64,000 bases of DNA from NCBI RefSeq assembly GCF_003955755.1, contig NZ_CP034465.1, forward strand, positions 2,226,001-2,290,000, given 5' to 3'. Origin of the DNA: Jeotgalibaca ciconiae. Lineage in GTDB: Bacteria > Bacillota > Bacilli > Lactobacillales > Aerococcaceae. The position numbers were made by a program, and so were the translations under genes. This document shows positions 55,137 to 63,765 of the stretch, piece after piece (position 1 is the first letter of the stretch; each line of letters opens with the position of its first letter). The notes under the pieces are model-generated. The model made no database searches and had not been told where the DNA came from. It worked only from the letters and a program-made list of their open reading frames with translations.

Positions 55137-55170
55137 AAAAATCCGCAGAGAGCGAACTCTGCGGATTTTT
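55137..55170. terminator. bidirectional terminator between pepF and spxH
   Basis: AAAAATCCGCAGAG and its complement (55157-55170) flank AGCGAA. It serves both convergent genes. Confidence 0.92.
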
Positions 55171-55171
55171 C

Positions 55172-55867
55172 TTATTTTATAATTGTCAGGTAGTCTTTAC
55201 CAATTGCTCGTACGTTGTCTTTTTGAAGGATTTCATTATTTTTTTTGTTTTTAACATTGGAATGTCCGAAAGCCTCTTCGATTAAATCATATGAGAAGAC
55301 ATCCTCTAACAATACTCCATAGTGTTGATTTAAATTATCGAAAATTACCAGTGAAGGAGTCCGCATAATGTTCATTTCTTGGGCAATTTGTTGGTCAGAT
55401 TCATAGCTGTTTTTTACAAAATCAGAAGCTTTATCTTCAAAAAACATATCCACATCAAGTCTTGCGCCTTTAGCAACCTTAACTAGTAATTCATCACTGT
55501 ACTCAATTGGATGACTGGTAAGTTCTTTTTGAAGAAGCAACAGAAAATTTCTTCCACGCTTTTTCCCTTGCATTAAAGCAGCTTTGTAAGCTAAACATGC
55601 ATCATAAATAGTATGATATATCTGGTTACGCAGCTGTAAATTATTTGAGGGTAAATTTAATCTTTTCATATATTGAGAAACAGTGTTGAAATTATGAAAC
55701 GTAATGAATCGAAAATGAATTTTGATATGATCCATATCTTCGATAAATTTCAATACTTCTTGTTCTGCTTGATAACATTTTAATCCAATTGGATTAACGA
55801 AAAGGTATACTTCATAAATTTTAGGCGAAGAAGAGAGAGAATGAATAGTGTTCTGGTTTCTGTACAT
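55172..55867 (-). CDS. spxH: ClpXP adaptor SpxH (YjbH)
   Basis: A 231-residue DsbA/thioredoxin-fold protein of the YjbH type, the adaptor that delivers Spx to ClpXP. IYEVYLFVNPIGLKCYQAEQ corresponds to the fold's first strand and helix; only one Cys is left at the former active site. MRTPSLVIF carries the cis-Pro. The start ATG follows AGAAGGGA; a longer frame reaching a hydrophobic leader upstream has only non-ATG starts. Position between pepF and yjbK matches Bacillus. Confidence 0.9.
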   Translation of the reverse strand: MYRNQNTIHSLSSSPKIYEVYLFVNPIGLKCYQAEQEVLKFIEDMDHIKIHFRFITFHNFNTVSQYMKRLNLPSNNLQLRNQIYHTIYDACLAYKAALMQGKKRGRNFLLLLQKELTSHPIEYSDELLVKVAKGARLDVDMFFEDKASDFVKNSYESDQQIAQEMNIMRTPSLVIFDNLNQHYGVLLEDVFSYDLIEEAFGHSNVKNKKNNEILQKDNVRAIGKDYLTIIK

Positions 55868-56191
55868 AATATCCCTTCTTATCACTGTATTTGAGTGGGA
55901 CGCTCCTATCACTGGGGAGGGAGTCCCTTCATAGAATAACAAAAATACGCTAATTATTACAATAATCTGACCTCCTAAAGAATTAAGAAGTCAGATTACT
56001 ATCTTCGTTTATTAATTACTATTATACCTTTATAAATAAACATTTGTAAAATAACTTGCTTATCTATTTTATCAATGGAAAATAAATGTTCACATTTCTG
56101 TCAAAAGAAGAAGAAAGCTTTTATAGAATGCTTATAAAACAAAAAAATAAAATCTAAACGAAAATTATGAATAAAAACTTTTGTTTAAATG
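55868..56191 (-). promoter_or_regulatory. spxH promoter and structured 5' region
   Basis: A -10 TATAAT (complement of 56021-56026) gives a leader of about 145 nt. It contains a perfect 9-bp hairpin, TAATCTGAC and GTCAGATTA, with AGGAGG directly before the 3' arm. No gene was recognised in the rest of the AT-rich stretch. Confidence 0.5.
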
Positions 56192-56220
56192 AAAAAGCCG
56201 AGTGGTATACTCGACTTTTA
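56192..56220 (-). terminator. terminator of the CYTH gene
   Basis: AAAAAGCCGAGT pairs with ACTCGACTTTT; on the minus strand it directly follows the stop codon. Confidence 0.75.
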
Positions 56221-56222
56221 TT

Positions 56223-56804
56223 TTAGCTATTTGGATATTGAAGTGCACGCTCTATTTTTTGAGTTGTTTTTCTCTTTTTGATGTGATGTTTTTCTAAAAA
56301 CTTTTCAAATAGAAGGAGTCCTTTTTCTAAGTCATCCGTTTCAAATTCTAATTCATAATCTTTTTGATCCTGATAATAACTTTTGTCTAAAAAGTACACA
56401 CCGCCTTCGCCAGGAAAGCTGTGGCGGACAGTAGAGAGTTGGCCGACAGGTTCTAATGATTCAACGGGTACATTCTCTTCTAAAAGTTTTGAAGCGATAT
56501 GGCTTTCAAATTTTATTTTCCCTTCATTGATGAGTTGGTTTGCTTCATCAAGTGTGAGAGAATCGGTTACCTCCAGTTGTTCATTTTCTTGAATGGGTAC
56601 TTTTAAGGTTTGTTCTCCATAACTCTCATAAACACGAACTCGAAGTCCCATATTTAATGATTGTAGTAATTTATTTTTCGTATCATAATAAGTGTTTGTT
56701 TGATGGATTGCTTCTGACTCCTCTAGTTGGAAATCAAGAAGTAATTGTTCGTATTCTTCTTTTGTAAGAAGGTTTTTAAATTCTTTTTCAATTTGTAAGT
56801 TCAT
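56223..56804 (-). CDS. yjbK: CYTH-domain protein (YjbK-like)
   Basis: A 193-residue CYTH phosphohydrolase-fold protein. The hallmark ExExK appears as IEKEFK near the N terminus, followed by alternating charged strands (RVRVYE, TLKVP, YELEFE). AAAGGACG precedes the ATG. The family includes triphosphatases that bind organic or inorganic triphosphate; its place beside relQ and nadK hints at a nucleotide or polyphosphate substrate, which is an inference. Confidence 0.9.
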   Translation of the reverse strand: MNLQIEKEFKNLLTKEEYEQLLLDFQLEESEAIHQTNTYYDTKNKLLQSLNMGLRVRVYESYGEQTLKVPIQENEQLEVTDSLTLDEANQLINEGKIKFESHIASKLLEENVPVESLEPVGQLSTVRHSFPGEGGVYFLDKSYYQDQKDYELEFETDDLEKGLLLFEKFLEKHHIKKRKTTQKIERALQYPNS

Positions 56805-56995
56805 GACAGCTTCGTCCTTTCTATTAAGGTATTTACAGGCTGTAGTGTTCCTTCTTTCAATATATCATACTATTCAAGATTAGGTAAAAAAATTAACTCT
56901 TCAAAAAAGTTCATACAATGTTCCGTTTCAGGAACAAGGCTTCTTATGTTAAAATACTTATGATAGTCAAAAACTTGAAAATAAGGTGTTTAACT

Positions 56996-57637
56996 ATGGA
57001 AAATGGACTTGTAACCGACTGGGATTCCTTTCTAGCTCCGTATGAACAAGCAGTTGAGGAATTAAAAGTTAAATTAAAAAGTATTCGAAAACAATATCGT
57101 GATAACAATGCTCACGCGCCCATTGAATTTATTACGGGTAGAGTAAAAACGAAAGAAAGCATCTTAGAAAAAGCAGAAGTCAGAAACATTGATTTGAATC
57201 GTCTGGAAGAGGATGTTCAAGATATTGCCGGCATTCGAATTATGTGTCAGTTTGTCGATGATATACATGAAGTGGTTAAATTATTACGTGCGAGAAATGA
57301 CTTTAAAATTATCATTGAGCGTGATTACATCACCAATAAGAAAGAGAGCGGATATCGTTCGTACCACTTAGTAATCGAATATCCGGTTCAGCGAATCATG
57401 GAAGAAAAAGTAATTTTGTGTGAAATACAAATTCGAACGTTAGCCATGAATTTTTGGGCGACAATTGAACACACACTGAACTACAAATATAAAGGGGAGT
57501 ACCCTGAAGAGTTACACACTCGCCTCATCCGCGCTGCAGAAGCAGCCTTTCTTTTAGACAATGAAATGTCGGAAATTCGGGAAGAGATTAAAGAAGCACA
57601 GTTTTATTTTAGTGATAAGAAGAAGAATATCAATTAG
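56996..57637 (+). CDS. relQ: small alarmone synthetase RelQ
   Basis: A 213-residue single-domain (p)ppGpp synthetase. Catalytic features: GRVKTKESILEK, QDIAGIRIMC, ESGYRSYHLV and EIQIRT. No hydrolase or TGS domain is present. The start is the ATG after AAGGTG. It is followed 11 nt later by nadK, the arrangement relQ-ppnK-rluD seen in Bacillus and enterococci. Confidence 0.95.
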   Translation: MENGLVTDWDSFLAPYEQAVEELKVKLKSIRKQYRDNNAHAPIEFITGRVKTKESILEKAEVRNIDLNRLEEDVQDIAGIRIMCQFVDDIHEVVKLLRARNDFKIIIERDYITNKKESGYRSYHLVIEYPVQRIMEEKVILCEIQIRTLAMNFWATIEHTLNYKYKGEYPEELHTRLIRAAEAAFLLDNEMSEIREEIKEAQFYFSDKKKNIN

Positions 57638-57648
57638 AGGGTGTTAGT

Positions 57649-58470
57649 ATGAGGATCGCGTTGGTCAATAATAATAAGCCTGTATCCATCAAATTGGCAG
57701 AAGAGTTTCTATCGAAAATAAAAGCTACAGGGATAGCGATTGACGATGAAAATCCTGATTTAGTGGTTACTATTGGTGGAGATGGGACCTTGCTATCGGC
57801 TTTTCATAAATACCAGCATCTGTTAAGCACTGTTCGTTTCGTAGGAGTTCACACTGGGCACTTAGGATTTTACACAGACTGGCGAGATTATGAGATTGAA
57901 GATTTGATAGAAAGTTTAAAGCATGATAAGGGGGAAAGCGTCAGCTACCCCTTGTTAGATGTTCGGGTAAGCTATAATAATGGGGAAGAAAGCGATCGTT
58001 TTATTGCTTTAAATGAAGCCGTGTTAAAAAAAGTGGACGGTACAATGGTCTGTGAAATTTTTGTAAAAGAAGAGTTATTTGAAACCTTTCGTGGAGATGG
58101 AATTTGTGTATCTACGCCGACTGGTTCAACAGGTATCAGTAAATCCTTAGGAGGAGCAGTGATCCATCCGCGAACAGAAGCCATCCAATTAACAGAAATG
58201 GCTTCTGTTAATAATCGGGTATATCGGACGCTTAGCTCTCCCATGATTATCGCTAAAGATGAATGGATTGTTGTAAAACCGATCGAAGAGCACGGCTTAA
58301 TTTTTACAGTTGATCATCTTACTTTCAGAGATAAGAAAATTGATCAGCTAATCTATCGTATCGCGAAAGAACGTGTCCATTTTGCACGTTATCGGCACAT
58401 GCATTTTTGGAATCGTGTCGAAAATGCTTTTATCGGAATCGCAAATAACCATAAGCAGGATAGAAAATAG
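57649..58470 (+). CDS. nadK: NAD kinase
   Basis: A 273-residue NAD/polyphosphate kinase. GGDGT with catalytic Asp45 and the conserved TPTGSTGISKSLGG region are present. GAGGGTG precedes the ATG. It supplies NADP and is coupled to relQ. Confidence 0.96.
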   Translation: MRIALVNNNKPVSIKLAEEFLSKIKATGIAIDDENPDLVVTIGGDGTLLSAFHKYQHLLSTVRFVGVHTGHLGFYTDWRDYEIEDLIESLKHDKGESVSYPLLDVRVSYNNGEESDRFIALNEAVLKKVDGTMVCEIFVKEELFETFRGDGICVSTPTGSTGISKSLGGAVIHPRTEAIQLTEMASVNNRVYRTLSSPMIIAKDEWIVVKPIEEHGLIFTVDHLTFRDKKIDQLIYRIAKERVHFARYRHMHFWNRVENAFIGIANNHKQDRK

Positions 58471-58492
58471 ATGAGAAGAAAGGGTGATTATT

Positions 58493-59449
58493 TTGTCGAA
58501 GAAAAACAAGTTACTTTTAAATAGAGAATTAAAAGAGCAACAAATTCAACGAATAAAAGAATTATTACCAGAGTTTGAAGTCTATACTGAATTGAATGAT
58601 GAATCGGTTTTAAAAGACATTGAAGTTGTCATTCATTGGACACCTGAGATGGGTAAGTTTTGGGAAGAAGGGAAATTACCGCAGCTGAAATGGGTACAAG
58701 CAATTTCTGCCGGCGTTAATTATCTTCCTCAAGAATCTTTTCGTGAAAAAGAAGTAATTTTGACCAATGCTTCTGGAATCCATCAACATACAATTAGCGA
58801 ACATATTATAGGTGTTTTGCTTTATCATGCACGAGCGTTTGATCAAGTAATCAAAAACCAAAAGAATAAGAAATGGGAGCAAGATCTAACGATACAAGAA
58901 CTTCGAGACAAAACTTTGATGATTTTTGGTATAGGGAATATTGGTCGCAGACTCGCTACAATAGCGCAAGCTTTCGGTATGAAAACAGTTGGTGTAAATA
59001 CGAGTGGTCATCAAGTTTCTGAAGTGGACGAAACTGTTGCGCAAGATCAATGCGAAGAGGTCTTGAAGAAAGCTGATTATGTTGTAAATATCTTACCAGA
59101 AACAAAAGAAACAATAAACTTTTTTGACAAAGAACGTTTTTCTCAAATGAAAGAGGGAGTAGCTTTTGTAAATGTTGGTAGAGGAAGTTCGGTTGATGTA
59201 GCTGCGCTGACAGAGGCGCTTGATAATGGAACAGTTTCCTTTGCCGCGTTGGATGTGTTTGAGAAGGAACCCCTTGAAGAGGACAGCCCGCTCTGGAACC
59301 ATAAAAAAGTATTGATTACACCCCATGTTTCAGGATTAGTAGAACATTTTCGTGATGAGCTATTTTCTGTTATAGAACCAAACGTGGAAGCATTTGTAAA
59401 TGATGGAAAACCGTCAGTGAATGTGGTAGACTACGATAAAAGTTACTAG
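58493..59449 (+). CDS. D-2-hydroxyacid dehydrogenase family protein
   Basis: A 318-residue NAD(P)-dependent dehydrogenase. The Rossmann loop is GIGNIGRRLA, catalytic Arg lies in NVGRGSSVD, and the catalytic His in TPHVSG. SEHIIGVLLYHAR is typical of the CtxA/GhrA-like subgroup. The start is TTG, 7 nt after AAAGGGTGA; the GTG three codons upstream lies in the ribosome site. Inserted between nadK and rluD, unlike Bacillus. Substrate unknown. Confidence 0.85.
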   Translation: MSKKNKLLLNRELKEQQIQRIKELLPEFEVYTELNDESVLKDIEVVIHWTPEMGKFWEEGKLPQLKWVQAISAGVNYLPQESFREKEVILTNASGIHQHTISEHIIGVLLYHARAFDQVIKNQKNKKWEQDLTIQELRDKTLMIFGIGNIGRRLATIAQAFGMKTVGVNTSGHQVSEVDETVAQDQCEEVLKKADYVVNILPETKETINFFDKERFSQMKEGVAFVNVGRGSSVDVAALTEALDNGTVSFAALDVFEKEPLEEDSPLWNHKKVLITPHVSGLVEHFRDELFSVIEPNVEAFVNDGKPSVNVVDYDKSY

Positions 59450-59471
59450 TTTTTGTTTGAATAAGTTACTT

Positions 59472-59502
59472 AAAACCTGCAGAAGTTTCGCAGGTTTTAT
59501 TT
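59472..59502 (+). terminator. terminator after the dehydrogenase
   Basis: AAAACCTGC pairs with GCAGGTTTT and a T-rich tail follows. Confidence 0.85.
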
Positions 59503-59592
59503 CTTTTAGAACTGTTGGGAACAACGGCAGGAACTGTCGAACTTTTCAAAAAATCGTTAGAATAATTGAAAAATAGAAGCGGAGTTACAGAA

Positions 59593-60504
59593 GTGATTTA
59601 TGAATGGAATTATATGGAAGAACAACCCATCTTATTAAGAACGTTTTTAAGAAACCAAGGAGTATCAAAGCGCCTTTTAGCAAAAATCAAATTTCACGGG
59701 GGGAAGATTTGTTTAAATGGTGTAGAAGAAAATGTATTGGTACATCTGAAAATGGGGGATCACATACGTATTACAGTCCCCGATGAAGGAGAACATGAAA
59801 CGACAACACCCGTCGATATACCAATTACGATTGTTTATGAAGATGAGCATTTGTTAATCGTAGATAAGCCGGCGGGAGTTGCATCGATACCGTCGAGAAA
59901 AAATCCACACTTATCAATGGCAAATCGGGTAAAAGGATATTATCAAAGGCAGAAATACGCTGATCAAGTTATTCATATTGTAACCCGCTTAGATCGAGAT
60001 ACGACCGGTTTGATGCTTTTTGCAAAAAATCGTTATACCCATGCCTTATTCGACCAGCAATTACGCGCAAAAAAAGTAAATCGATTTTATTATGCACTTA
60101 CTTCCATTACTGCGAACTTAAATGAAGAACATGGATTTATTGAAGCACCTATTGGAAGAACGGATGATTCCATCATTACTCGTGAAGTTCGTGAAGAAGG
60201 AAAAGAAGCATTGACGGAATATTGGAAAGAAGAAGTGTTTGCACAAGGGCAGCTCTTTCGTATTCAACTGCATACCGGAAGAACACACCAAATACGTGTG
60301 CATTTCACACATGTTGGAGCACCATTGATTGGAGACACGCTTTATGGTGGAGAAGTAGATTCAATTGTTAAGCGCCAAGCTTTGCATTGTAAAGAATTAT
60401 CTTTTATTCATCCATTTACAAAAGAAGAAATGAAATTTGAAACAGGTTTTCCGAATGACTTTCAGGAGTGGATAAAAAACCAACGTTTGAAAGAAGGTAG
60501 ATAG
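59593..60504 (+). CDS. RluA/RluD-family pseudouridine synthase
   Basis: A 303-residue pseudouridine synthase (YjbO-like). A short S4-like region (about 20-65) precedes the catalytic domain with RLDRDTTGL (catalytic Asp) and LHTGRTHQIRVH. The start is GTG, 8 nt after CGGAG; a TTG nine codons upstream overlaps that site. It uses RNA uridines as substrate; the exact position is not fixed. It is 1 nt from mgtE. Confidence 0.92.
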   Translation: MIYEWNYMEEQPILLRTFLRNQGVSKRLLAKIKFHGGKICLNGVEENVLVHLKMGDHIRITVPDEGEHETTTPVDIPITIVYEDEHLLIVDKPAGVASIPSRKNPHLSMANRVKGYYQRQKYADQVIHIVTRLDRDTTGLMLFAKNRYTHALFDQQLRAKKVNRFYYALTSITANLNEEHGFIEAPIGRTDDSIITREVREEGKEALTEYWKEEVFAQGQLFRIQLHTGRTHQIRVHFTHVGAPLIGDTLYGGEVDSIVKRQALHCKELSFIHPFTKEEMKFETGFPNDFQEWIKNQRLKEGR

Positions 60505-60505
60505 A

Positions 60506-61879
60506 ATGAATGAACCTCAGTACGAATTTGATCTTGAGCTTGAAACCGAACATATTCGAGCAATCTTGAATACAGACAATTTGGAGACCTTTCGTGAGTT
60601 GTTTTTGAATTATCCCTTATATGACCAAGCGCAATTGTATCGAAACTTATCCCCAGATAATCGGTTAAAAATATATAACTATTTATCTCCAAAAGAAATG
60701 TCTGATATGTTTGAGATTTTGGAAGAAGATGTAGAATCAGTCGATACGTATATACTTGAAATGAATAAGCAGTATGCCGCCGATATGTTAGCGAACATGT
60801 ATACGGATAATGCTGTCGATATGCTGAAACAATTAGAACCAGAAATGATCCCTAAATATCTACGCTTAATGGATGATGAACAAGCAGCACATTTACGTGA
60901 AGTATTAGTCTATGAAGATGCCACTGCGGGTGCGATCATGACCACTGAGTTTATTGCTATAAAGGCAAATCAAACGGTTCGTTCTGCTATGGCGATATTA
61001 AAAAGTAAGGCGGCTGAAGCGGAAACGATTTATTATATTTATGTCATTGATAGTAAAGAGCAATTAGTGGGAGTTATCTCTCTGCGTGACTTGATTATTT
61101 CCCATGAAGATAAAATGATTTATGAAATAATGAGTGATCGGATTATTCGAATTAATGTTGATGAAGACCAGGCAGATGTCGCTCGTGTTGCTCGTGATTA
61201 CGATTTACTGGCACTTCCTGTAGTCGACGATAACAATATTTTGTTAGGTATTATAACGGTCGATGATATCTTAGATGTTATGCACGAAGAAGCAACGAGT
61301 GATTACTCTGGTTTGGCTGCAGTTGACGTGGAAGAAACGACAATGAATCCCTTTCGAGCAGCATCTAAACGATTGCCATGGCTCATTACGCTGTTATTTT
61401 TGGGAATGGGGACTTCCACATTGATAAGCAGATATGAGGGATTGATATCGAATGCAGCGGTTCTATCTGTCTTTGTTACTTTGATTACAGGAACGGCAGG
61501 GAATGCTGGAACACAATCGTTGGCTGTTGCTGTTAGGAAAATTGGTCTGCCAGACACTGAAAAACGTACGTGGTTTTCGGTTGTTATGCAAGAAACATTA
61601 ACAGGCCTTATTTCCGGTCTGATTACTGGACTAACAATAACCATTGTTGTCGGAATCTGGCAAAAGAACTTTATTTTAGGCAGTATCATTGGCTTTTCTA
61701 TGTTGGCGGCAATTACAGTTGCTAATCTTGCGGGCAGTCTTATACCTATCTTGATGGACAAAATCGGTTTTGATCCCGCTGTAGCAAGTGGTCCATTTAT
61801 TTCTACATTTAGTGACTTAACCAGTGTCTTAATTTACTTTAACATTGCAAAAAACTTCTTGGATATGCTTACTCAATAA
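60506..61879 (+). CDS. mgtE: magnesium transporter MgtE
   Basis: A 457-residue Mg2+ channel. Domains in order: N-domain (about 20-130), CBS pair (about 135-255) with DATAGAIMTTEFI and VDDILDVM, a plug helix, and five transmembrane segments (about 285-455) with GTAGNAGTQSLAV at the pore. GAAGGTAG precedes the ATG. It is coupled to rluD. An IS3-family element begins about 2 nt after its stop, so its original terminator was probably displaced. Confidence 0.94.
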   Translation: MNEPQYEFDLELETEHIRAILNTDNLETFRELFLNYPLYDQAQLYRNLSPDNRLKIYNYLSPKEMSDMFEILEEDVESVDTYILEMNKQYAADMLANMYTDNAVDMLKQLEPEMIPKYLRLMDDEQAAHLREVLVYEDATAGAIMTTEFIAIKANQTVRSAMAILKSKAAEAETIYYIYVIDSKEQLVGVISLRDLIISHEDKMIYEIMSDRIIRINVDEDQADVARVARDYDLLALPVVDDNNILLGIITVDDILDVMHEEATSDYSGLAAVDVEETTMNPFRAASKRLPWLITLLFLGMGTSTLISRYEGLISNAAVLSVFVTLITGTAGNAGTQSLAVAVRKIGLPDTEKRTWFSVVMQETLTGLISGLITGLTITIVVGIWQKNFILGSIIGFSMLAAITVANLAGSLIPILMDKIGFDPAVASGPFISTFSDLTSVLIYFNIAKNFLDMLTQ

Positions 61880-61881
61880 TG

Positions 61882-63464
61882 AAACCCACTAACCTGGATT
61901 TATGTTGTCTGAAATGGACCCTGTGTCAAGGACATTAAAAAAAAGACCTTATGCAACACCCGATAAAAATTGCTCCCTGTAATGAACAGGAGGCAATTTT
62001 TTTAGGTTCCATTGTCCGCGTTCATTATTATAGTAGTCTATGTAATCATCTACTATTGCTCGTAACTCTTCTAAATGGACACAACTTTTATACTCCATTT
62101 CATCTTTCAAATGACCAAAGAACGACTCTTGAGGAGCGTTGTCCCAACAATTACCTCTTCTAGACATGGACTGTCCTAAGTCATTATCCGCCAACTTCTT
62201 ATGGAATTTAGGACTCGTATAGTGCACGCCCTGATCTGAATGGATAAAGGCATCTTTGTGTAACGTTGCGCCGTGGGCGCTCATTAATACATCAATGGTA
62301 GTTAATGAGATAGCTAGTTTTAGGTTATCAGATACATAGTGAGCGAGTATCTCTTTCGTCGTGCCGTCTTTAATGGTCGACAAATAACCCATAAATCCAT
62401 TGGCTCCAGGTAAATAAGTGATATCAGTTAAGAGAACTTTATGAGCTATTCCTTGGACAAATTGACGCTCCAATTTATTCTCAACAGTGTGGTGTTCTTT
62501 GGTAGCTTTCGCCATTCTCTTATAGGGGTTCGCTTTACGAATGGGGCAGAAAATATGAAATTTCCTCATCAAGCGCTGGACCTTTTTACGATTGACTGTC
62601 ATTCCTAGAATATTCTTGAAATACATGACAATACTACGAGAGCCTTTCTTGTAACCACGGTAGCTATAGGCGTTTTCAATTTGGATTCTCCAAGCTTGAT
62701 CTTCCTCTTCTCGTACGTTTCTCTGGGCTAAGCCCTTTAAATAATTGTAATAACCTGAGCGAGAAACCTCCAGCGTTTCACATGCATCTATAATCGTTCC
62801 TGTGTATGAACCATCTGTTTTCATTCTATGGATTCTTGCGAAGGTTTCACTAGTCTTTTCGCTGTTTTCTAGCCTCCTTTCGCTCCATTCTGATTTTTTT
62901 AACAATTCATTTTCCTGCTCTAATAATGAAATTTTAGCTTGTAACTTTTCAATTTGTTGTTCAGGTGTTCGTTCAGTCTTTCGCGGTCTGCCTGAACGGT
63001 TTTGTCGAGTGTCTTTCAATGCCAAAACACCATTATCACGATATCTTTTTCGCCATTTCTTAGCGAATGCTTTTATCCGGCTTTCACCAAGCATTTCCGG
63101 ATCAAATCCTGCTTCAATAAATATTTGTTTAGCCGTTTTTGAATCCAATGATTCTGAAACAAAATGGCGTTTGAATTCATCGGAATAAGTAATGCTTTTC
63201 TCTGATACATTTTTAACGTACGGATTTCTTCTCAAAACTCGAATTTGTTCCGATGTAAAAATTAACTTTGACATTTAGCGGCTCCTTTCTGCACGTAGTG
63301 CAGTTAATATGAATTGTGGTTTAATGAATGGAGCAATACTACTTCAATTCAAACGTTAACGTATTTTCCTCTATTCATAAGTATACAAAAACAAACCCTA
63401 TAGAAGGGCACTTTTTTTAGTGTCCATTCTATAGGGTCCATTTTAGTCTCAGGGTAGTGGGTTT
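61882..63464 (-). mobile_element. IS3-family insertion sequence
   Basis: The transposase gene is flanked by imperfect inverted repeats. AATGGACCCT (from 61913) matches the complement of AGGGTCCATT (63433-63442), with matching A-rich runs further inside. Outside these, AAACCCACTA (61882-61891) is the complement of TAGTGGGTTT (63455-63464). The left end has about 8 more bases between these two blocks. No target duplication could be fixed, so the ends are approximate. Confidence 0.75.
61949..63274 (-). CDS. IS3-family transposase, single frame
   Basis: A 441-residue transposase. The N-terminal part (about 1-100) is a helix-turn-helix region, followed by a leucine-zipper-like stretch (105-127) and the integrase core with Asp284, Asp347 and Glu383, the DD(35)E spacing of IS3 elements. 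NCWDNAPQESFFGHLKDE is diagnostic. In most IS3 elements orfA and orfB are in two frames joined by a frameshift; here they are continuous. AAAGGAG precedes the ATG. It appears intact. Confidence 0.93.
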   Translation of the reverse strand: MSKLIFTSEQIRVLRRNPYVKNVSEKSITYSDEFKRHFVSESLDSKTAKQIFIEAGFDPEMLGESRIKAFAKKWRKRYRDNGVLALKDTRQNRSGRPRKTERTPEQQIEKLQAKISLLEQENELLKKSEWSERRLENSEKTSETFARIHRMKTDGSYTGTIIDACETLEVSRSGYYNYLKGLAQRNVREEEDQAWRIQIENAYSYRGYKKGSRSIVMYFKNILGMTVNRKKVQRLMRKFHIFCPIRKANPYKRMAKATKEHHTVENKLERQFVQGIAHKVLLTDITYLPGANGFMGYLSTIKDGTTKEILAHYVSDNLKLAISLTTIDVLMSAHGATLHKDAFIHSDQGVHYTSPKFHKKLADNDLGQSMSRRGNCWDNAPQESFFGHLKDEMEYKSCVHLEELRAIVDDYIDYYNNERGQWNLKKLPPVHYREQFLSGVA

Positions 63465-63493
63465 TTCTAATCTAGAATAGAACTATTTCGGTA

Positions 63494-63642
63494 ATCTCAT
63501 CTAGTGGACAGCGTGGGTGGCCCTCACTAAATGAGATAAACACTGATTCTCGTCTAGTGGAAACTTGAGCATGACTCACTAGATGAGATTCACTGTTATT
63601 ATCATCCAGTAAACGCTAGAAAGATTCCCACTAGATGAAATT
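63494..63642. repeat. tandem hairpins, CACTAGATGAGAT arms
   Basis: Three successive hairpins: ATCTCATCTAGTG (63494-63506) with CACTAAATGAGAT (63525-63537); ATTCTCGTCTAGTG (63546-63559) with CACTAGATGAGATT (63577-63590); and a weaker ATCATCCAGT (63601) with CACTAGATGAAATT (63629-63642). It lies just outside the IS3 end. Confidence 0.8.
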
Positions 63643-63650
63643 ATACAGAA

Positions 63651-63765
63651 ACATCATCTTGCACGCCTCGCTGCAAGATGATGCATACCATTTAATCAAC
63701 CAGCTGAAGCAGGAAGTCTGCCGAAAATTTTCTTGTACTCGTACAAAGCAAAATTGGCCGCTTTT
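63651..63765. repeat. diverged relative of the long-hairpin element
   Basis: CATCATCTTGCA pairs with TGCAAGATGATG around a CGCCTCGC loop. The following CAGCTGAAGCAGGAAGTC and the end GGCCGCTTTTCTAAT resemble the long-form loop and tail of the long-hairpin family. It abuts the stop codon of the acetyltransferase gene. Confidence 0.5.
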
